A DNA stretch of 9,745 nucleotides from the NCBI GenBank assembly GCA_005881235.1, contig VBEQ01000090.1, positions 1 through 9,745 of the forward strand, read 5' to 3'. The position numbers and the translations under genes are program-made. This document shows positions 1-5,266 of the stretch, one piece after another. The notes beneath the pieces are model-generated. The model made no database searches. It was given only the letters and a program-made list of their open reading frames with translations, and had not been told where the DNA came from. The DNA is from Chloroflexota bacterium (GTDB taxonomy: Bacteria; Chloroflexota; Dormibacteria; CF-121). The first letter of the stretch is position 1. Each line of letters starts with the position of its first letter.

Positions 1-58
1 GCAATTCGATGCCGGATTCGGTGGCAACGCGCGTCTCCCTGGAGACATCGGTGATCAT
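1..58 (-). CDS. Start of an unidentified gene, last visible member of the lys operon (cut by window edge)
   Basis: The ATG at 58-56 overlaps the lysX stop in an ATGA arrangement, the usual sign of translational coupling, and a GGAGG lies about 10 nt upstream inside lysX. Only 19 codons are visible, reading MITDVSRETRVATESGIEL. This does not look like the N-terminus of LysZ, LysY or LysJ, the expected neighbours. The segment ETR-x-x-T-x-SGIE faintly recalls the N-terminal part of methylmalonyl-CoA mutase large subunits, but nineteen residues are too few to name a family. The frame is well supported by the overlap; the function is unknown. Confidence 0.6.
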   Translation of the reverse strand, partial: MITDVSRETRVATESGIEL

Positions 59-912
59 GCGGGCACGGCCTCCAGCGCGGCAACCCGTAGGACGTAATCG
101 ACGATCCGGCCGGGAATGTCGACACCGGTGGTGTCGATGGAGTTACGAAATTCCATTGTGTAGTTGACCTCGCTGACGACCAGCCCGTCCGGGTGCTCGA
201 GCAGGTCGATGGCCAGCACCCCGCCACCGACGGCGCGGGCCGCGGCGCGCGAGAGGCGGTCGATCTCGGGCGTCAGCGGGCAGTTGCGCGCCTGGCCGCC
301 GCGGGCGGTGTTCGTGATCCAGTGGGACGACTCGCGATAGATCGCGCCGATGGTCTCATCACCGATCACGAAGCTGCGGATGTCGCGCGAGGGCTTGTCG
401 ACGTACTCCTGGACGTAGAAGATGGCGTGCTGGTAGGAACCGAGCGTGTCCTTGTGCTCGAGCAGAGCTTCGGCGGCGTCTCGGTCCGAGATCTTCGCCA
501 GCAGGCGCCCCCAGGAGCCGACCGCCGGCTTGAGCACGACCGGATATCCCAGGGTCTCGATCGCCTCCAGCGCCGACTCAGGCGTGAAAGCGATGAGGGT
601 ACGGGGGCTGGGAACACCGGCGGCGATCAGCGCCGTCGTCGTGTTGATCTTGTCGCCGCAGATGAGCGCCACCTCGTAGCTATTAACGGTCGGCACACCC
701 CATTGATTAAGGATGCGCAGGGCGTAGAGCGCCCGCGAGTGGTGGAGGCAGCGCTCAAGGACCACGTCGTAGCGCGCCGACGGCTGGGCCGCGAGGTCGA
801 AGATCAGCTCGCGGTCGTCGATCTTCTCGATCGTAAGCCGGCGGCGCGCGAAGCTCTCGAAGAGCAGTTTCTCCTCAGCCCGGATGCGGGAACACAGGAC
901 GCCGATCCTCAC
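55..912 (-). CDS. lysX: LysX, alpha-aminoadipate--LysW ligase (ATP-grasp, RimK-like)
   Basis: This cytosolic enzyme uses ATP to join the amino group of 2-aminoadipate to the C-terminal glutamate of LysW, the first carrier-bound step of lysine synthesis. The 285-residue length fits the family. ATP-grasp features are visible: VVLKPAVGSWGRLLAK (125-140), the QEYV strand (168-171), and an acidic/Asn metal site in SEVN (247-250). WITNTARGGQA (198-208) and EVNYTMEFRNS (248-258) followed by TTGVDIPG closely match, from memory, Thermus LysX rather than glutamate-using ArgX. The start is GTG at 912-910, one nucleotide after the lysW stop, giving the expected MRIGVLCSRIR N-terminus. Its substrate, LysW, is encoded immediately upstream. 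The gene ends in an ATGA overlap with the next gene. General RimK or glutathione-synthase-like function is unlikely given these motifs and neighbours. Confidence 0.93.
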   Translation of the reverse strand: MRIGVLCSRIRAEEKLLFESFARRRLTIEKIDDRELIFDLAAQPSARYDVVLERCLHHSRALYALRILNQWGVPTVNSYEVALICGDKINTTTALIAAGVPSPRTLIAFTPESALEAIETLGYPVVLKPAVGSWGRLLAKISDRDAAEALLEHKDTLGSYQHAIFYVQEYVDKPSRDIRSFVIGDETIGAIYRESSHWITNTARGGQARNCPLTPEIDRLSRAAARAVGGGVLAIDLLEHPDGLVVSEVNYTMEFRNSIDTTGVDIPGRIVDYVLRVAALEAVPA

Positions 913-913
913 G

Positions 914-1093
914 TCACTCGCCCCAGTCTTCCTCTTCCTCGGGAGCGAGCCGGAGCTCGACCGGATCGCGCTCGACGACCTCCAGCTCCGCGCCGCAGTC
1001 GCTGCAGGGCACGATCTCGCCCTTCTCGACGTCCGCCGCGAGTTTGACGTCGGCGGCGCACTCCGGGCACTTCGCCGTTACCGCAGTTGCCAT
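914..1093 (-). CDS. lysW: LysW, amino-group carrier protein
   Basis: This 59-residue acidic protein is the carrier to which 2-aminoadipate (and probably glutamate, through ArgX) is attached; the acyl phosphate, semialdehyde and amine forms are then made while bound to it. The N-terminal zinc ribbon shows CPEC (Cys9, Cys12) and CSDCG (Cys30, Cys33). The protein ends with a run of acidic residues and EDWGE, the hallmark C-terminus of LysW, whose last Glu gamma-carboxyl is the attachment point. The ATG shares one base with the lysU stop (TAATG), and a GAGGAGG ribosome site ends 7 nt upstream. The lysX start follows after one base. A short gene like this is easily missed; the motif and position make the call firm. 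Confidence 0.96.
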   Translation of the reverse strand: MATAVTAKCPECAADVKLAADVEKGEIVPCSDCGAELEVVERDPVELRLAPEEEEDWGE

Positions 1094-1590
1094 TACGACA
1101 CCTCCTCGATCGCGGCCCAGCCGCGAGTTTTGATCAGGTCGATCAGCGTCCCGGCCTCCATGATGGCGGCCGCCACCGGGCCGGGCGTTTCCCCCTGGAA
1201 CATTTTCCCATCAACATCGATGCCCCCGGAATGGATGTCGATTGAGATCGGGTCGCCGTCCTCGACGGCGTCGTAGATCGCATCGCACTGGATCACCGGC
1301 AGGCCGATGTTGATCGCGTTGCGATAGAAGATCCGGGCGAAGCTGCGTGCGACCACCGCCTGGATGCCGGCTGCCTTGATGGCCATCGGGGCGTGCTCGC
1401 GCGAGCTGCCGCAACCGAAGTTGCGCCCGCCGATGATGACATCGCCCTGCTGGACCGTGCCGGCGAAATCGGGGCGCGCCTCGATGAAGCAGGCCTTGCC
1501 CAGCGCCGCCGCATCCGTGGTGACGTTGTAGCAGCCGGGGATGATGGCGTCGGTCGAGATCGCATCCCCGAACTTGAAGAGCCGGGCCAT
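1093..1590 (-). CDS. lysU: LysU, homoaconitase small (swivel) subunit
   Basis: The small subunit completes the active site of homoaconitase, which isomerises homocitrate to homoisocitrate through homoaconitate in the aminoadipate pathway. The 165-residue protein shows the LeuD/LysU swivel-domain features: FGDAISTDAIIPG (7-19), the loop CYNVTTD (20-26) that often sets substrate choice in this family, and GCGSSREHAP (59-68) with the conserved catalytic-site Ser and Arg. The ATG at 1590 shares one base with the lysT stop (TGATG), and translation is probably coupled. A longer frame runs upstream to 1767 but lies inside lysT and adds unrelated residues, so it was not used. On sequence alone isopropylmalate isomerase (LeuD) is possible; homocitrate synthase and LysW next door argue for lysine. 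Confidence 0.88.
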   Translation of the reverse strand: MARLFKFGDAISTDAIIPGCYNVTTDAAALGKACFIEARPDFAGTVQQGDVIIGGRNFGCGSSREHAPMAIKAAGIQAVVARSFARIFYRNAINIGLPVIQCDAIYDAVEDGDPISIDIHSGGIDVDGKMFQGETPGPVAAAIMEAGTLIDLIKTRGWAAIEEVS

Positions 1591-2822
1591 CAATTGAGCC
1601 CCCGAGGGTCCGTGATCACGCCCGCAAGCGCTGAGGCCGCGGCGACCGCGGGGTTCGCGAGGTAGATCTCGGCCTGGGCGCTGCCCATCCGCCCGGCATA
1701 GTTTCGGTTGCTGGTCGAGAGCGCGCGCTCCCCGGGTCCGAGCACACCGTGCTGGCGACCGAGGCATGGGCCGCAGCCGGCGTTCATCACCAGGGCACCG
1801 GCTTCCATGAAGGTCTGGATGTAACCGCGTGCCAGCGCCTCCATGTAGATTTGCTTGGAGGCGGGGACGACGATGGTTCGGGTGCGCGGGCTCACCTGGC
1901 GGCCCTTGAAATAGCCGGCCACGATCGCCAGGTCCTCGATGCGGCCGTTGGCGCAGCTGCCCACGAACACCTCGTCGAGCTCAGTGCCCGCAACCGCGCT
2001 CAGGTCTTGGACGTTGTCGATCGCGGGCGGGCATGCGATCTGCGGTTCCAGCGTCTGCGCGTCGACCTCGATGAGGCTGCGATAGACGGGGGCGATCGGG
2101 TGCAAGTCGTAGACTTCCGCTTCGCCGAGGTAGGCGCGAGTGTGCTCGTCTGGCTCGCACAGGCCCGCCTTCCCGCCGAAGTCCACCGTCAGGTTGGCGA
2201 GCGTGAGGCGTTCGTCCACGCTCATGGCTTCGACCGCCTCACCTCCCCACTCCACCGCCAGGTAATTGGCACCCTCTGCGCCTAGCATGCGAATGACCTT
2301 CAGGGCGAGGTCCTTGGGGAAGATGCCAGGCGGCAGCGCGCCGCGCAGGTTGATGCGGATCGTCTCCGGCACGCGGAACCAGGTCTTGCCGGTGGCAAAG
2401 GTCACCGCGATGTCCGTCGAGCCGAAGCCCGCCGAGAAGCAGCCGAGCGCGCCATAGGTGGTGCTATGCGAATCCGCGCCGACCACGATGCCACCAGGCC
2501 GGATGAAACCCTTCTCCACCATCAGCTGGTGGCAGATCCCCTCCTGGAAGACATGGGTGACGCCGAACTCGTCAGCAAAGTCTCGAACGACCTTGTGCAG
2601 GCCCGCCGACGCTACGGTGTTCGCCGGCAGGATGTGATCGAAAACCATGATGACGCGTTGCGGGTCCCAGAGCGGGACCCCGAGCTTGCGGAAGGCTTCG
2701 ATCGCCAGCGGGCCGGTGACGTCGTGCGCCATCGCGTAATCGACCGGCGCCACCACGATCTCGCCGGCGTGGACCTCCCGTCCGAGCCGTCGCGTGAAGA
2801 TCTCTTCAGTCAGTGTTCCCAT
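1590..2822 (-). CDS. lysT: LysT, homoaconitase large subunit (4Fe-4S)
   Basis: This is the catalytic iron-sulfur subunit of homoaconitase, partner of LysU. Its 410 residues match the short archaeal/Thermus-type LeuC/LysT class. The [4Fe-4S] ligands are visible as GSC (Cys290) and AGCGPC (Cys350, Cys353). Other family features are DVTGPLAIEAF (34-44), the FDHILPA segment (61-67), GADSHSTTYGALG (115-127) and SNRNYAGRMG (371-380). The ATG at 2822-2820 follows an AGGAG ribosome site that overlaps the lysS stop; the gap to lysS is 9 nt. Isopropylmalate isomerase (LeuC) is the alternative from sequence alone, and the enzyme may accept both substrates, but the location between lysS and lysW supports the aminoadipate role. 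Confidence 0.9.
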   Translation of the reverse strand: MGTLTEEIFTRRLGREVHAGEIVVAPVDYAMAHDVTGPLAIEAFRKLGVPLWDPQRVIMVFDHILPANTVASAGLHKVVRDFADEFGVTHVFQEGICHQLMVEKGFIRPGGIVVGADSHSTTYGALGCFSAGFGSTDIAVTFATGKTWFRVPETIRINLRGALPPGIFPKDLALKVIRMLGAEGANYLAVEWGGEAVEAMSVDERLTLANLTVDFGGKAGLCEPDEHTRAYLGEAEVYDLHPIAPVYRSLIEVDAQTLEPQIACPPAIDNVQDLSAVAGTELDEVFVGSCANGRIEDLAIVAGYFKGRQVSPRTRTIVVPASKQIYMEALARGYIQTFMEAGALVMNAGCGPCLGRQHGVLGPGERALSTSNRNYAGRMGSAQAEIYLANPAVAAASALAGVITDPRGLN

Positions 2823-2831
2823 GGTTTTCTC

Positions 2832-3959
2832 CTAAGCCGGGACCGAGCCCCGCAGCAGATCGTCCAGTTCATCGTTGCTGAGGGGTGCCGTGTCCGCGCG
2901 CCGCTTGACCTCGGCGGTCAGGACCCGTAGTTCCCGGTCGGTCAGGGTCAAGCCGAGCGTCGAGGCCCGGCTCGCGATCGCGTGGCGGCCGGTCAACCGG
3001 TGGCCCGCCATCACGGTGCGCTCCCGTCCGAAGCGCGCCGGGTCGAAGATTTCGTAGCTCGAGGGGTTGTTCAGCACCGCGTTGGTGTGCATTCCGGCCT
3101 TGTGATGGAAGGCGGTGTCACCGGTAATCGCGGCGTTGAAGGGAATCTCGATCCCCACCATGTCGGCGACCATGCGGTCGAGCTCCGGCAGGATCTCGAG
3201 CCGGTATTGCGCCACCAGTTCGGGGTGCAGGCTGAGCAGCCGCGCGATCATGCCGCTGAGCGGCACGATGCCGTTGCGCTCGCCGATTCCCAGGACGGTG
3301 GTGTCGATGTGGGTGGCACCCGCCTCGAGCGCGGCGAAGGCATTGGCGATGGCGCAGCCGGTGTCGTTGTGGGCGTGGAACTCGATGTCGCAGTCGACCG
3401 CCTTGCGCACCATGGAGACCATCTCGAAGACCTGGTTCGGGGTGGCGATCCCCACCGTGTCCGCGAGCCCGACGCGCTGCGGGTGCAGCCGGTCGATCGC
3501 CTGGTAGACGCGCAGCAGGTCGCGCGGCTCCGATCGGAACGAATCCTCGCTACTGAAGCGCACCTCGAGGCCCTGCGACTGGATGTAGCGCACGACCTCG
3601 GTGCCGGCCTCGATGATCTCGTCCACCGACTTGCCGTGCGAGAACTCGCGCATCGCGGAGGAGGTGCCGAACAGGACGTCGATCCCATCGGCGCCGGTGT
3701 CGATCGCGATCCGGGCGTCGTCGAGATGGCAGCGCACGTGGGTGAGCACCTTGGCGCGAAGTGGCAGCGCCGCGACGGTACGCAGGTCGGCCTCGGACTG
3801 GGGTGAGGCGCAGGGCGAGGTCAGCTCGAGGTACTCGACGCCGAACTCATCGAGCATTTTGGCGATCGTGATCTTCTGCGAGGGCGTGAAGTGGGCCGGG
3901 GCGAATTGCTCGCCTTCGCGCAGCGTTGACTCGATGATGTTGAACGCTTTGATGGTCAT
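2832..3959 (-). CDS. lysS: LysS, homocitrate synthase
   Basis: The enzyme condenses 2-oxoglutarate with acetyl-CoA to homocitrate, the committed and usually lysine-inhibited first step of the aminoadipate pathway. The 375-residue protein shows the DRE-TIM fold motifs: IIESTLREGEQF (8-19), with Glu10 at the metal-ligand position and Arg14 in the catalytic site; HAHNDTGCA (195-203), supplying two metal-binding His; and GIGERNG (224-230). The C-terminal half contains FHHKAGMH (284-291) and LTGRHAI (322-328), as in Thermus homocitrate synthase. The start is ATG at 3959, preceded by GGAGG at 3968-3964. An in-frame ATG at 4046 would translate the T-box antiterminator and terminator, so it is rejected. 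This is the first gene behind the T-box leader and heads the operon. Confidence 0.93.
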   Translation of the reverse strand: MTIKAFNIIESTLREGEQFAPAHFTPSQKITIAKMLDEFGVEYLELTSPCASPQSEADLRTVAALPLRAKVLTHVRCHLDDARIAIDTGADGIDVLFGTSSAMREFSHGKSVDEIIEAGTEVVRYIQSQGLEVRFSSEDSFRSEPRDLLRVYQAIDRLHPQRVGLADTVGIATPNQVFEMVSMVRKAVDCDIEFHAHNDTGCAIANAFAALEAGATHIDTTVLGIGERNGIVPLSGMIARLLSLHPELVAQYRLEILPELDRMVADMVGIEIPFNAAITGDTAFHHKAGMHTNAVLNNPSSYEIFDPARFGRERTVMAGHRLTGRHAIASRASTLGLTLTDRELRVLTAEVKRRADTAPLSNDELDDLLRGSVPA

Positions 3960-3969
3960 GGCACCTCCG

Positions 3970-4005
3970 AAAAATAAAAAGCCTTCGTCCACCGGGACGA
4001 GAGGC
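3970..4005 (-). terminator. Competing intrinsic terminator of the T-box leader
   Basis: GCCU (4005-4002) and UCGUCC (4000-3995), separated by one base, pair with GGACGA (3990-3985) and AGGC (3984-3981) around loop CGGU. The transcript then runs into UUUUUAUUUUU (3980-3970). The upstream arm contains the bases used by the antiterminator, so termination is expected when charged tRNA-Lys is abundant. The lysS ribosome site begins only two bases after the U run. Confidence 0.92.
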
Positions 4006-4025
4006 CTTCTCTCGTGGTACCACCC
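3994..4025 (-). promoter_or_regulatory. T-box antiterminator (tRNA acceptor-end binding bulge)
   Basis: On the transcript GGG (4025-4023) pairs with CCC (3996-3994) as helix A1. The seven-nucleotide bulge UGGUACC (4022-4016) follows, then ACGAGAG (4015-4009) pairs with CUCUCGU (4003-3997) as helix A2 around loop AAGGC. This is the standard T-box antiterminator. Its 3' strand is shared with the terminator, so the two structures exclude one another. Confidence 0.95.
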
Positions 4026-4127
4026 GACTTTGCCGTCCTCTCGCAAGAACGGCCTCTTTGAGTCCGCGGCCCATCGCCTGAAGACTCCAGCCCGATCACG
4101 GGGGCCATCCGGCTCGGCCTACTGCCC

Positions 4128-4170
4128 CTCTCTTCCCTCTCCCGCTTGCGGGGGAGGGTCGGGGTGGGGG
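4128..4170 (-). repeat. REP-like GC-rich palindromic repeat inside the T-box leader
   Basis: On the transcript strand a C-rich arm, CCACCCCGACCCTC (about 4166-4153), leads into CCCGCAAGCGGG (4152-4141) and then AGAGGG (4140-4135), forming a strong palindrome with a CAAG-type loop. This layout matches a widespread intergenic palindrome seen in many GC-rich bacteria. When such repeats are translated by mistake they yield peptides such as TPTLPRKRERE, and a spurious minus-strand frame here contains exactly that string. It sits between Stem I and stem III, where T-box leaders tolerate length variation. The copy number elsewhere in the genome is unknown. Confidence 0.65.
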
Positions 4171-4186
4171 TTCGACCGGCGGCTCC

Positions 4187-4270
4187 GAGGCCTTTTTCGG
4201 CGGTGCCCTGGACTCTCCTTCTCAGCTGCCGGAGACTCTCTGTAATCCCAGCGTCCGCGTACTCGCCCTC
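4187..4270 (-). promoter_or_regulatory. T-box Stem I with lysine specifier loop
   Basis: The lower helix is GAGG (4270-4267) with CCTC (4190-4187). The next helix is GCGG (4258-4255) with CCGC (4203-4200). Between them, AGTA (4263-4260) sits opposite GAA (4198-4196), the loop-E arrangement of T-box specifier loops. The three bases after GAA are AAA (4195-4193); shifted by one they are AAG. Both are lysine codons. Further up, CTGG pairs with CCAG, then comes the AG-bulge sequence CAGAGAG, and the distal stem TCTCC/GGAGA closes loop GGCAGCTGAGAA. The pairings were traced by eye and no folding program was run. Confidence 0.85.
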
Positions 4271-4304
4271 ATCGACGCCTTTCCGTATGAACTTGTTGGC
4301 CGGA

Positions 4305-4334
4305 ACGATACGCGCCATCGGGGTCCGATGTCAA
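4305..4334 (-). promoter_or_regulatory. Promoter for the T-box leader and lys operon
   Basis: A perfect -35 hexamer TTGACA (4334-4329) and a -10 element TATCGT (4310-4305) are separated by 18 bp on the minus strand. A transcript would begin near 4299, roughly 30 nt before the base of Stem I. The promoter starts 17 bp after the argX stop, and no terminator lies between, so argX transcripts can also read into the leader. Confidence 0.7.
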
Positions 4335-4350
4335 GCTGGCATCGCGTCCG

Positions 4351-5199
4351 TCATGCCACAGCTTGCCGTCTGCCGACCTGCTGGACGTAATCGATCACGT
4401 GGTCGGCGACCGGAATCCCGGTCGCGTCGATGAAGCCGTGGAACTCGGGCGTGTAGTTGAGCTCGTTGACCATCAAGCCGTCCTCGTGCTCCAGCAAGTC
4501 CACGGAGAGAAATCCGCCGCCGACCGCGGCAGCGGCTTTCTGGCAGAGCTGGTCGATCTCGGGGGTGACCTCGCAGATTGAGGCGCGCCCGTTGCGCGCG
4601 GTGTTTGTGATCCAGTGCTCAGAGCTTCGGTAGATCGCGCCAATCGTCTGCTCCCCCACGACGATCGCCCGGATGTCGCGCTGCGGCTTGTTGACGTACT
4701 CCTGGATATAGAAAATACCGTGCTGGTAGGAGCCCAGCGTCTCCTTGTGCTCGAGCACCGCCTCGGCCGCATCGCGGTCGTTGATCTTTGCGAGCAGTCG
4801 CCCCCAGGAACCAACCATGGGCTTGAGGACGACCGGGTACCCCATCGCCTCGATGGCTTCCAGGGCGGACTCCCGCGTGAAGGTGACCACCGTCTTGGGT
4901 ACGGGTAAACCGTCCCGGGCGAGCGCGGCCGTGGTCAGGATCTTGTCGCCGCAGATGCGCGCAACCTTCGCCCGGTTGACCGTGGGCACACCGGCGGCGT
5001 TCAGCAGCGTCAGCGCGTACAGCGAGCGGCCGTGGTGGATGGACCGGTCCAGGACGACGCCGGCGTGGGGAAAGGGGCTGCCGATCGCGAACTTGATGCG
5101 ATCCTCATCCAGGCGCTCGAAAGGAATGGCGCGCCGCCGGAGCGCCTCGAACAAAGCCTTCTCTTCGATGCGGATACGGGAGCAGAGGATGCCGACCAT
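4351..5199 (-). CDS. argX: ArgX-like glutamate--LysW ligase (second LysX paralog)
   Basis: This is an ATP-grasp ligase clearly paralogous to the lysX product, 282 residues from ATG 5199. It shares VVLKPMVGSWGRLLAK (123-138), YIQEYVNKP and WITNTAR. It differs at the substrate site: ARNGRA replaces ARGGQA, and NELNYTPEFHGF (245-256) replaces EVNYTMEFRNS. As I recall, glutamate-specific archaeal ArgX has a PEF in this motif and aminoadipate-specific LysX has MEF, so glutamate attachment to LysW for ornithine and arginine synthesis is inferred. Divergence from argG supports this. An in-frame ATG at 5217 would add six residues; neither start has a clear ribosome site. The still longer frame to 5328 would run through the argG promoter and start and is rejected. 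A bifunctional or secondary-metabolite ligase remains possible. Confidence 0.8.
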   Translation of the reverse strand: MVGILCSRIRIEEKALFEALRRRAIPFERLDEDRIKFAIGSPFPHAGVVLDRSIHHGRSLYALTLLNAAGVPTVNRAKVARICGDKILTTAALARDGLPVPKTVVTFTRESALEAIEAMGYPVVLKPMVGSWGRLLAKINDRDAAEAVLEHKETLGSYQHGIFYIQEYVNKPQRDIRAIVVGEQTIGAIYRSSEHWITNTARNGRASICEVTPEIDQLCQKAAAAVGGGFLSVDLLEHEDGLMVNELNYTPEFHGFIDATGIPVADHVIDYVQQVGRRQAVA

Positions 5200-5205
5200 C
5201 AGTGG

Positions 5206-5234
5206 TTGCGTAATCATACAGGTTTCCGTATACT
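5206..5234 (+). promoter_or_regulatory. argG operon promoter
   Basis: The -10 element TATACT (5229-5234) lies 17 bp after a weak -35 element TTGCGT (5206-5211). Transcription would start near 5241, giving a short leader before AGGAGG (5254-5259), which ends 7 nt before the argG ATG. The promoter coincides with both ARG-box-like sites, which suits repression by arginine-bound ArgR. Confidence 0.65.
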
Positions 5235-5241
5235 TATGCGA
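5206..5241. promoter_or_regulatory. Two tandem ARG-box-like operators (predicted ArgR binding)
   Basis: Box 1 at 5206-5221 reads TTGCGTAATCATACAG on the plus strand. Box 2 at 5226-5241 reads TCGCATAAGTATACGG on the minus strand. Each matches 10-11 of 16 positions of the mycobacterial ARG operator TTGCATAACGATGCAA as I remember it. Their centres are 20 bp apart, close to the two-turn spacing of paired ARG boxes bound by an ArgR hexamer. They cover the -35 and -10 elements of argG and the likely argX start region. The matches were found by eye and the operator assignment is inferred. Confidence 0.6.
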
Positions 5242-5266
5242 CCATACCCGGGCAGGAGGCTGCGCC

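Larger units (their letters stand above)
3970..4299 (-). promoter_or_regulatory. T-box riboswitch leader of the lys operon (predicted tRNA-Lys sensor)
   Basis: This untranslated leader lies between the promoter at 4334-4305 and lysS. It has the parts of a transcriptional T-box in order: Stem I (4270-4187) with loop-E motif, AG bulge and specifier; a GC-rich linker; an 8-bp stem III hairpin (GCCGTTCT 4053-4046 with AGGACGGC 4039-4032); the antiterminator (4025-3994); and a terminator ending in U runs (3980-3970). Uncharged tRNA is expected to pair with the specifier and with the UGGU of the bulge, holding the antiterminator and letting RNA polymerase reach lysS. The UGGU sequence implies a tRNA with discriminator A, which suits tRNA-Lys as I recall it. 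The 5' end is estimated from the promoter. Confidence 0.9.

Noticed and set aside
1093..2822. leuC/leuD (isopropylmalate isomerase) for the two subunit genes
   Set aside because: Sequence families overlap, but the genes lie between homocitrate synthase and LysW with no leuA or leuB, so homoaconitase is the better call.
2982..3806. A 274-codon plus-strand frame opposite lysS
   Set aside because: Shadow of lysS on the opposite strand, with no start signal or family features.
3960..4046. An upstream ATG at 4046 that would lengthen LysS by 29 residues
   Set aside because: The added residues are the translated antiterminator and terminator. ATG 3959 has a proper ribosome site and gives the family N-terminus.
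3970..4299. Lysine riboswitch (L-box) as the regulator of lysS
   Set aside because: The UGGUACC bulge, loop-E motif, AG bulge and specifier arrangement identify a T-box; I saw no lysine riboswitch core.
3956..4318. A 120-codon minus-strand reading frame running through the leader
   Set aside because: It crosses the T-box, terminator and palindrome, and contains the TPTLPRKRERE string typical of mistranslated GC-rich repeats; it also overlaps the lysS ribosome site.
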